64,000 nucleotides of DNA from Diogma glabrata (lineage: Eukaryota > Arthropoda > Insecta > Diptera > Cylindrotomidae): assembly GCA_963693315.1 (NCBI GenBank), contig OY856188.1, positions 200,224,826 to 200,288,825 on the forward strand, written 5' to 3'. Within the stretch, counting starts at the first letter, position 1; every line of letters starts with the position of its first letter. Both the position numbers and the translations under genes were made by a program. The notes below the pieces were generated by a model that had not been told where the DNA came from, did no database searches, and was given only the letters and a program-made list of their open reading frames with translations. Shown here piece after piece: positions 12,403 through 23,782 of this stretch.

Positions 12403-13781
12403 ATGTATTTAAATGATAATGTTACTGAAGTAGTTCTTAATCCTTTGCGCTTAGTTGACCCAAAGTAAGATTTAAAATTTTTTATTTTTTGCAAATTGTA
12501 ATTTAATTTAATTCTTTTTTAAGTGATTTAAAATTATTGGGATGGAATCTACCAGCAGAGCATATGTATTTAGTTCATCCACATTGGAGAGGTTTTCCCG
12601 CTCCACCATATTATCTTCACTTATTATTGGCTATGGTATACTTTGTATTAATGATTATGTCATTAATTGGAAACGGAACTGTTGTATGGATTTTTTCAAC
12701 GTAAGTTTAATTTTTGAAATTTTTTCTATTTTGGAGTGTACTACTAACAAATAACTTATTTTAGTTCTAAATCACTTCGAACCGCCTCTAATATGTTTGT
12801 TATCAATTTAGCAGTTTTTGATTTGTGTATGATGTTGGAGATGCCATTGTTTTTATTAAATTCATTTAATGAACGATTAGTTGGTTATGAATTGGGGTGC
12901 ATTGTCTATGCTGTTTTAGGAAGTTTTTCTGGTGTTGGTGCCGCGATAACAAATGCTGTCATTGCATATGATCGATTTAAGTACATATTTTTGTTTTTAG
13001 GAATTAAATATATAACTAATTTAATTTTTATTGCTTAGAACAATATCAAGTCCATTAGATGGAAGACTTTCAAAACCAAAAGCACTAATATTCATAGCAT
13101 TCACGTGGTTATGGTCTATGCCATTTACAGTTTTACCAATATTCAAAACATGGGGCAAATACGTTCCAGGTAGCCATAAAATAACTGAATAATGACATTT
13201 TTTAATTTAATTTTAAAATTTCAGAGGGATTTCTTACAACTTGCTCGTTCGACTTTTTAACCGATGATCAAGATACAAGAGTTTTTGTGGCTTGTATCTT
13301 TGTTTGGTCATATGTTATTCCAGTCACACTAATCTCCTTTTATTACTTTAAATTATTCGGAAGCGTACGATCACATGAGAAAATGTTAAAAGATCAAGCA
13401 AAGAAAATGAATGTAAAATCACTTGTATCGAACCAAGAACGACAGCAAAGTGTAGAAATACGAATTGCAAAAACCGCTTTTACTATATTCTTCTTATTTA
13501 TTTGTGCATGGACACCATATGGTATTGTAGCTATGATAGGTGCCTTTGGTAATCGAAGTTCTTTAACGCCATTAGCAACAATGCTTCCGGCGGTGTTTGC
13601 TAAAACTGTGTCGTGTCTGGATCCATGGGTGTATGCAATAAATCATCCAAGATATCGTGCTGAATTAGAAAAACGTTTACCATGGATGGGCATTCGTGAA
13701 CCTGCCGATGACGTAAGTAGTGCTGGTGATAATAAATCAACTGTGTCAGTGAATACAAATGTAGCAGTAGCAAATGAGTAA
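12403..13781 (+). CDS. Rhabdomeric opsin, blue-type (Rh5-like), five exons
   Basis: This is a visual pigment apoprotein: a seven-helix Gq-coupled receptor of photoreceptor microvilli that binds 11-cis chromophore. Exons are 12403-12464, 12524-12700, 12765-12980, 13039-13169 and 13225-13781. Every intron begins GT and ends AG, and the joined length is exactly 381 codons (380 residues plus stop). Visible landmarks are an N-glycosylation site NVT at residue 6, GNGTVVW in helix 1, and LEMP in helix 2 with Glu105. Disulfide cysteines are C125 and C202. The cytoplasmic end of helix 3 reads DRF (149-151) instead of [17 protein letters not shown] starts loop 3, Lys322 (FAKTVS) is the chromophore lysine, and [10 protein letters not shown] replaces NPxxY. 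Glu in helix 2 is the state of blue-absorbing insect opsins, whereas UV opsins have Lys there. Length and loop sequence fit the Drosophila Rh5 type. It appears intact; gene identity is from remembered family features. Confidence 0.95.
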
Positions 13782-14018
13782 AATTCATAAAAAATTTAAT
13801 GTTTCAACAATGGTTCCTATTATTACTTTGTCGCCCTTAGTGTAAAATAATATATTATTAGAAATATAGTGTTTAAATGAATCAAAGACGATTTTATTTT
13901 ATGAGGTTTAGAGGCGATTGCAGCCTGCTAATTTCAGCTTTAATAACTACACATGAAATTTAAATAATAATAATTATAACAATGCCATCTATCTATTTTG
14001 TTAGCATCAGTAATACTA

Positions 14019-14024
14019 AATAAA
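14019..14024 (+). terminator. Poly(A) signal candidate of the opsin gene
   Basis: AATAAA lies 238 bases after the stop codon, before the next repeat-derived block. Other A/T-rich hexamers nearby make the exact site uncertain. Confidence 0.45.
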
Positions 14025-14189
14025 GTGAACGATTATATTTTGCTAATGTATTTTGTTTTTGTAAAAAATGTTTTTCTATTTTGTTAGCATGTAAATTTTA
14101 TTAAAATTTTAGTATTGTGTCAAAAATCACTTCTTTAACTTCACTCATTTTTGTTACCATTAAAACTACCAAAACAGCCAAAATGATAT

Positions 14190-15230
14190 GAATTACTTTT
14201 CTCTACAAATTACTCTAAATTATTATATATTTGGAGACCCCGACGTGATACGGTCGCATTTGCTGTATACAACTCTTGGATTTCGAGATTTGGTGTTTCA
14301 GAATCAATTGTTACTGAGCAAGGAACCCAATTCGAATCCCAACTCTTCACTGAACTGTCTAATCTATTAGGTTTCAACAGATTCAGAACAACAGCTTATA
14401 ATCCAAAATGCAACGGTATGGTAGAAAGATGGCATCGCACAATTAAATCAGCAATTATGTAGTATGACCGTCCAGACTGGACAAAAATTCTACCTTCAGT
14501 TCTCTTAGATTTAAGAACCTCATTCAACGAAGAACTTTAAACAACTTCAGCGGAACTCACATATGGAAGCTCGATAAGAATTCCGGGACAGTTTCTCGAT
14601 TCTTTTACAAATTCTTTTTTTCCCCAAACAGAATTCGTCAAGGAGTTGAGGAAACATTTTGATGAAATACGGCCAAAGCCAGCATCAGCACACGTTACAT
14701 CTTCTTCCTTTGTGAGTAAAGATTTGCTAACTTGCTCACATGTATTTTTACGTACTGACGCCGTAAGGAGATCATTACAAGCTCCTTACACTGGTCCTTT
14801 CAAAGTTTTAAGTCGCAACAATAAAAACTTCAATAAAGAAATTAATGGCAAAGCAGCCAAAATTTCAATTGATCGACTTAAACCATGTTATCATGAAAAT
14901 TCAGGCAATGAACAATTTAGTTCTCTCGCTAAAGCAAATTTTTTGAATCAACCAGATTCAACCGCTAAATTGAATCAACAATTTTTCTAAATTTTCTAAA
15001 AGCAGCAACTAAAACAATTTTTCATACAAATTAACTCCAGTTAATCATACTGATTCTTTTCTGAATCATAATTTTCTTAATTTTTCTACTAATCTGAAAC
15101 AATCAGATGCACCTAGTGAATCAATCTAATTCAGTATCACCAAAGCAACACAAAAAGAAAGTAACATTTAATGATCAGCCTACTGTAATTATTATCTCCA
15201 ATCAACGACCCAACAAACACTGTGGCGGCC
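14190..15230 (+). pseudogene. Ty3-type LTR element integrase/C-terminal pol relic
   Basis: From about 14232 the sequence reads as the second half of a retroviral-type integrase. The second catalytic motif reads TEQGTQF, with Glu where Asp is expected (about 14308-14330). NGMVERWHR keeps the third acidic residue (about 14416-14442). Stops occur at 14461 (TAG) and about 14538 (TAA). From 14646 to 14990 an open stretch covers the SH3-like C-terminal domain (APYTGPFKVLSR, DRLKP). A basic tail with HKKKVTFND follows at about 15140. No LTR is visible, and the N-terminal half of pol is missing. It is a decayed fragment about 170 bases beyond the opsin poly(A) signal. Confidence 0.8.
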
Positions 15231-15345
15231 CAATGCTAGCACAATGCGTTCACGCGCGTCATGGCATGTTGTCACTTGGACGTCCAAGTGCATCCGCATA
15301 TTGCTATCATAATGCCATCATAGCGTGACGGCAGATGTGGGGCCA
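15207..15345 (+). mobile_element. MITE-like element, copy 1 (partial)
   Basis: It shares about 130 bases with 15978-16110 in the same orientation, starting ACAAACACTGTGGCGGC and running through GTCATGGCATGTT. It contains an 18-base perfect palindrome, CACTTGGACGTCCAAGTG (15273-15290). The right end is not clear. Confidence 0.55.
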
Positions 15346-15405
15346 AAATTACGCATTTGCTATTTATTTTGTGGCCATTATGACACTATGCGAAATGCAT
15401 AACGT

Positions 15406-15460
15406 GTTTCACTTTGTTTTTTATTATTAATGTTGGTAATAATAAAAAACGAAGTGAAAC
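15406..15460. repeat. Long hairpin (24-bp stem, 7-base loop)
   Basis: The arm GTTTCACTTTGTTTTTTATT (continuing ATTA) at 15406-15429 pairs with 15437-15460 with a single mismatch around the loop ATGTTGG. It may belong to the neighbouring MITE-like sequence or act as a cruciform/attenuator-like structure; no function is known. Confidence 0.75.
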
Positions 15461-15977
15461 GAATTTTATTTAATGATGATGATAATTAAGAATAATGAAT
15501 GACATGGTTTCATTTAACTTTTTATAAGATATAATATGACTTTCGTAATAATAAATTGATAATTTTTATTTTATTTTCATCTTAAATTATGTGAGAAAGA
15601 AATTATTTTGTGAAAGTAATGAAAAAATACATAAAAAACAAACGGGCGCTTTAAACAATTAGTTTTAGTGATTCAAAAAAGTTATTATATTTATTTAATA
15701 TTTTTTTGTTTGTCATTTCTCATGCCGGTTTACTGATATTTAAATTTATTTTTATATAATATTAAGAAAATTGTGGAGAATCAATATTATTTTTCATATT
15801 TAAGCCAAATATTTAAATTTTTTGAATTCTGATTTTTTTTTCATTTAAATTGTATCATTAAAAAAATGGCGAAAAAATGGACACCTAAAGAACAAATGCA
15901 ACCATACACATACATTTTCATTTTACAACTTTAAAACGTCCGCAATCTTAATTTGTCGCAATTACGTTACGAAAAAT

Positions 15978-16201
15978 CCCCACAAACACTGTGGCGGCAC
16001 AATGTTAGCACAATGTGGTCACGTGCGTCATGGCATGTTCTCACTTGGACGATAAAGTGCATCCGCATGTGGTTATCATAGTGCCGTCATATTGTAACGA
16101 CACGGAGTAGCGAAAAAATGTACGCACAACGAGCGCAGAGGTACGGCATAGAGTGTTAGCACGCCATGGAAATTCCATGACACATGCGGTGTTTGTTGTG
16201 G
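15978..16201 (+). mobile_element. MITE-like element, copy 2
   Basis: The left end CCACAAACACTGTGGCG and the right end, read in reverse complement as CCACAACAAACACCGCATG, share about nine to twelve end bases, which gives weak terminal inverted repeats for a 220-base element. The left 130 bases repeat copy 1 at 15207. No coding capacity. Confidence 0.55.
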
Positions 16202-18435
<2,234 letters not shown>

Positions 18436-19081
18436 CGCAAAATCGTTGAAGTTGATTTTTTTAAAAATTCGTAGATTTTTTCAAATATCTCATAAAATAT
18501 GCAGATGTCAAAAAAAATCACATAACCATTTTTGTAGAAAATTTAATTTTCTACAAAAAAGGTGCATGTCATTTTTTCCCGAAAACGTATAGTTCTCATG
18601 ATATTTTGAAAATGAACTTGTAAGTTTTCGTAATTTTTAAAAACATAAAAAATAAAGATGACGAAAAACTCCTAACTTTCTTCTTATGCTATAGAATGAA
18701 ATGTATAAAAAAATAATCGCCACAAAAAAAATCAAAATTAGTACTTTTTAGTCGAAATTTTCATCATTTGGTTTTACGAGTTTCGAAGAATTTCAAGTTT
18801 TATTTCAAAATATCATCAGAAATATAGGTTTTAGGGAAAAAATGACTTGGACCTTTTTTGTAGAGAATTAAATTTCCTGTAAAAATGATTATGTGATTTT
18901 TTTTGACATCTGCATATTTTATGAGATATTAACAATTTTATCAAAAAATAAACTTCGATGATTTTGCGGCACGTGTTCTTTTCACTTAAAAAAAAAAAAA
19001 ATAAAGCCGTTGTGGTTTTTTGACCACAAAGAATTTTTCTGGGGGGCGTCTCGGAAAATTTAGTTTTTAACGACCAGTCTA
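18436..19081 (-). mobile_element. Foldback MITE, copy A (one end truncated)
   Basis: This is an inverted copy of the element at 19311-20067. It ends at the right with GACCAGTCTA, the same terminus as copy B, but at the left starts internally with CGCAAAATCG, so about 110 bases of that terminus are missing. The two halves are themselves diverged inverted repeats. It sits inside a TA array, consistent with TA-targeted insertion (Tc1/mariner-like). Confidence 0.8.
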
Positions 19082-19093
19082 ATATATATATAT

Positions 19094-19293
19094 NNNNNNN
19101 NNNNNNNNNNNNNNNNNNNNNNNNNNNNNNNNNNNNNNNNNNNNNNNNNNNNNNNNNNNNNNNNNNNNNNNNNNNNNNNNNNNNNNNNNNNNNNNNNNNN
19201 NNNNNNNNNNNNNNNNNNNNNNNNNNNNNNNNNNNNNNNNNNNNNNNNNNNNNNNNNNNNNNNNNNNNNNNNNNNNNNNNNNNNNNNNNNNNN
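19094..19293. other. Assembly gap (200 N)
   Basis: Exactly 200 Ns, flanked on both sides by (TA)n. The round number suggests a placeholder of unknown true length rather than a measured gap. Confidence 0.98.
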
Positions 19294-19310
19294 TATATAT
19301 ATATATATAT

Positions 19311-20067
19311 TAGACTGGTCGTTAAAAACTAAATTTTCCGAGACGCCCCCCAGAAAAATTCTTTGTGGTCAAAAAACCATAACGGCTCTATTTTTTTTTT
19401 TTAAGTGAAAAGAACACGTGCCGCAAAATCATCGAAGTTTATTTTTTGATAAAATTGTTAATATCTCATAAAATATGCAGATGTCAAAAAAAATCAATAA
19501 TCATTTTTGCAGGAAATTTAATTCTCTACAAAAAAGGTCCAGGTCATTTTTTTCCTAAAACCTATATTTCTGATGATATTTTGAAATAAAACTTGAAATT
19601 CTTCGAAACTCGTAAAACCAAATGATGAAAATTTCGACGAAAAAGTACTAATTTTGATTTTTTTTTGTCACGATTATTTTTTTATACATTTCATTCTATA
19701 GCATAAGAAGAAAGTTAGGAGTTTTTCGTCATCTTTATTTTTTATGTTTTTTAAAAATTACGAAAACTTACAAGTTCATTTTCAAAATATCATGAGAACT
19801 ATACGTTTTCGGGAAAAAATGACTTGGACCTTTTTTGTAGAGAATTAAATTTCCTACAAAAATGGTTATGTGGTTTTTTTTGACATTTGCATATTTTATG
19901 AGATATTTGAAAAAATCTACGAATTTTTCAAAAAATCAACTTCAACGATTTTGCGGCACGTGTTCTTTTGATTTAAAAAAAAAAAAATAATGCCGTTGTG
20001 GTTTTTTGACCCCAAAGAATTTTTCTAGGGGGCGTCTCGGCAAATTTAGTTTTTAACGACCAGTCTA
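19311..20067 (+). mobile_element. Foldback MITE, copy B (complete, 757 bp)
   Basis: The termini are TAGACTGGTCGTTAAAAAC and its reverse complement GTTTTTAACGACCAGTCTA. Beyond the ends, the arms of about 370 bases remain alignable as inverted repeats all the way to the centre near 19690, with shared blocks such as GAGACGCCCCC and ATCTCATAAAATATGCA. It is flanked by TA on both sides within TA microsatellite. No open frame is present, so it would depend on a transposase supplied elsewhere; the TA target suggests a Tc1/mariner-superfamily helper (inference). Confidence 0.85.
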
Positions 20068-20620
<553 letters not shown>

Positions 20621-21689
20621 CAATAATTTCAAAGAGTAGTAATGAGAAATGGTTTTCTATTTTTTTTTTTTAATATGAATGTAAAAGGATCAGCACTCTA
20701 GTTGATCAGTAAAATAAAAACAATAGTATTATATATAAAACAAAGAATATATAAAAAATACGCGATTATATAAATTTTCAGGTGTGTAATCTATTTAGAA
20801 CATTATACGGAAAAAAAATCGATTCACAAATTTTCACAGTGCTCATGCGGTTTAATATACGCTTTCTTTACCGGTAGGTTACTAAAAACGTTGCAAAAAA
20901 TTTTGATCGGTATATGATTTTATGGTCAGCAAGTGCAGTAAGAATAGCGACAATACATTCGATGAAGGTATAGAAGAAGTGATGCAAAAAAGGAATAAAA
21001 GAAGTGATGCAAAAAAAATCAAAATTATTTGGAAGTTTTTGTATATGAATTCATAGGATTTGAATTCATAGGATGAGAAATATTTCTATTTAGTCAACAT
21101 TTTAAGTCATTTTAAAGTCATTATTATTGAATGTTGCAAATCAATGCGAAACTAATATCTTACACACGGTCAATATATTGGCATAAATGTTCCATATATG
21201 GACAACATTAATGGAATATTAATTTTTAATCGAGTTTGTGAGTAATTATTGCTCAAAGTAATTATTAAAAGTATTATTCCCGATAATAAGTAATTATTGT
21301 CGGGATTGCACTCACGCTCATCAGAGACATCATAGTTCAAAGCCATCTTACAGACTCAGCCACAGTGGATGAAACAACAACGAAACATATTTCAATTTTT
21401 ATGTTCAGATAATTTCTAAATTGAAACTTCATTATCGCATATTTATTTAAATTGAATTCTTCATCTGTGATTATACAATTGTAAATTGTATTTGTTCCCG
21501 ACACGAAACACACAAAAACTGTTTTAAAGAAGTTTTTCTGAGAGAAAATAAAAAATGCTTTAAAATTGCAAAACTCATGTGAATTAAAATAATTACTTTA
21601 GCTTAATCACTCTAAAAATCTCTAAAAACTATTTATTTTACACCAAATAGTGTAAACCTTTTGTTTATTTAACATTATAACCCGTCGCA
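20621..21689. other. Gene-free AT-rich stretch
   Basis: Only small local duplications are visible, for example GAAGTGATGCAAAAAA repeated near 20977 and 21000, and TTTGAATTCATAGGAT near 21045-21075. No gene seen. Confidence 0.5.
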
Positions 21690-21908
21690 TATTGTCGGTA
21701 TCTCATAAGAAAGAAAATTCAAGAAAACTCGTCTTGAGTTGTTGATGGTCATTGCAAAAGCGAGTCGCATTGGAAACTAAACGTTTGAATTCAAATGCCA
21801 TATCTGTTGCGATCATTGAAATACGTAGCAACAGTACATCTTCCACTTTGAATTTTCCATTCAAAATTGTAGCTTCAACGACATTGTTCATCATCTTTTT
21901 CACCTAAA
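21690..21908 (-). pseudogene. Helitron PIF1-like helicase, C-terminal remnant
   Basis: On the minus strand a 66-codon frame starts ATG at 21903. It carries VVEATILNGKFK followed by a DVLLLRI and EFKRL order that matches the C-terminal region of eukaryotic Helitron RepHel helicases, just before helicase motif VI. After EFKRL the continuation FPMRLAFAMTIN is read in the adjacent frame, showing a small deletion at about 21770. The motif VI region is damaged and reading ends near 21690. No Rep domain, helicase motifs I-III or Helitron ends (TC start, CTRR hairpin end) were found nearby, so this is an isolated fossil. Confidence 0.72.
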
Positions 21909-22269
21909 ATTTCCAAAAAAATGTGCTATTTCAAAATATTTGACATATTATTTTAATAAAATATTATACATTCATTTTTCTATTTCAAAAAATTATATTC
22001 AACGAAAAAAAACATTGATCAAAGCAAGCTACGCGCATAAACCGATATTTAAAAAAAAACCAATTAAAATAATTATCACCAATCACCAATGAAAAAATAA
22101 TACACGACAATTGGAAACAGCAAGCGTTGTGTATTTGGAAAACTTTAACATTAAAACCAATTTTTTAAATACAAATATGGCACCATCTATTGGCTAACCC
22201 AAATTTATGAGGCGTATATCACACTATCTATATATTGGTCAATAAAAAAATTTGACATGAAATTGGAGA

Positions 22270-22763
22270 GTTGACGTTAACTTTAACTTAACCGTAACTT
22301 AAGACTCTATACAAAATTTTGATTTAAGGTTGGTAAGAAATTAGGTATTCTTTGACGTTTGATTTGATATTAATTTTGGTTTTGTAATCAATTTTATAAA
22401 TCAATCAATGCTTTAAAAGTAACAAACTGATTTCACAATCAAAATTTAAAATAATAAATTTCGAAATAAACATTTGATACAAAATTTAAAAATAAAAAAA
22501 TTTATTTTCATATTAATTTCATGCTAATATTTGGCTTTAATTAAAGTCGCTCTTTTTGCATTTTTTAATAAATAAAATTTTATTTTTATGGACACTTGCA
22601 ATTAAATATTAGTTTTCTTCAGTTTTTATACTAAACGTCAAAAAATCCTTAAGATAGAATGAAATGAACTTTACGTTAAGTTAACGTTAAGTTTACGTAC
22701 CGACTATAAATGTTCTAGTGCATTTTCATACATTTGTACTTTACGTTAAGTTAAAGTTACCGA
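22270..22763. mobile_element. MITE-like element with GTTAACTTTAACTTAAC ends
   Basis: GTTAACTTTAACTTAACCG (about 22275-22294) has an inverted counterpart, CGTTAAGTTAAAGTTACC, at 22744-22761. An additional internal copy of the ACGTTAAGTT motif lies near 22672-22690. The interior (about 450 bases) is non-coding. The ends are simple AT-rich words, so chance similarity cannot be ruled out. Confidence 0.45.
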
Positions 22764-22912
22764 CTATAAATCAAGCATAAAGGTTGTAAAATAAACTTTG
22801 CTAGTTTTTCATCCAGTTTTGATGACAATTTTTTTACCTCTAATCGTTCTATTTTAAGTAGCAATACGTATAAGAGTATTTTTCAATTTGATAATGATTT
22901 TTGTAAATTAAC

Positions 22913-22916
22913 ATTG
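22913..22916. repeat. Target duplication ATTG, left of 412-like element
   Basis: ATTG here is repeated at 30419-30422 on the other side of the element. A 4-base duplication is typical for 412/mdg1 and gypsy-group integrases. Confidence 0.8.
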
Positions 22917-23632
22917 TATAACGTTTGTAATCCACTTCAAAATTATGCGTAAGTTCCATTTAAAAGTTGCACTAAATAATTTATCTTTTTAGTGAGGAGA
23001 ATTTATATTCAGTCCAAGAGTCCGTTAGTCAGAACCGTCCAATTTTTATATAACAACACTTTGCTCAAATCAAATGGCTGTTATACTCCAATTGTTAGAA
23101 GTCACTTATGCTAGGCAAAATGGACTTCGTCAGACTTATATATATGAATAAAAACACTTGTTTATAGTTAGACAAATATATAAATCTGAATTTTATTATC
23201 GATAATTTCTTCTATTTATACAAAATCGATATTACTAAAAATTACACATTTAGCAAAAATATTCTTAAAATTAATTGTTTCATAATGTTAAAAATGTGTC
23301 ACATAATTTTTATATTTTCTTTGTAATTTTAATTGACCGACATATTCAGTTTTTAGTTTAAATTTATTACATCATAAAAATAAATGAAAATTATATTATT
23401 TACTTATGCACCGTAATCATATTTCATTTAATAGTTTTTATGAAATATGAGTTTCGTAAACTTTCTTTCGGTTTAAAATAAATTATGTTTATTTTCACAT
23501 ATGTTTTTTGTTATCGTGTAATGATTTTGCGGTTTGTTTACTTTAGAATATAATGGAAATTTGTTGTTTATTTTATGTGCGGTCATTGTAAGATTTTGTA
23601 GGAGTTAAGGGATGATGTGTAGATACATTACA
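22917..23632 (-). repeat. 3' LTR of the 412-like element (716 bp)
   Basis: Read on the minus strand it begins TGTAATGTATCTACAC. It matches 29700-30418 throughout, apart from three extra bases (GAA) in the other copy near 30303. Confidence 0.93.
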
Positions 23633-23644
23633 CCCTTATTCCTT
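23633..23644 (-). promoter_or_regulatory. Polypurine tract of the 412-like element
   Basis: Minus-strand AAGGAATAAGGG abuts the TGTAATG start of the 3' LTR, the place where plus-strand DNA synthesis is primed. Confidence 0.85.
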
Positions 23645-23782
23645 AAAAAAAAAAATTTTTTGCTTTTAATAGAAAAAAAAAAGTAAAAAATTTTGTTGAT
23701 TTACTTTAATATTTTTAATTTAATATATCTTAAATCGACTCTAATTTTCATTGTTTATAATAAATGTCGATTATTATTATTT

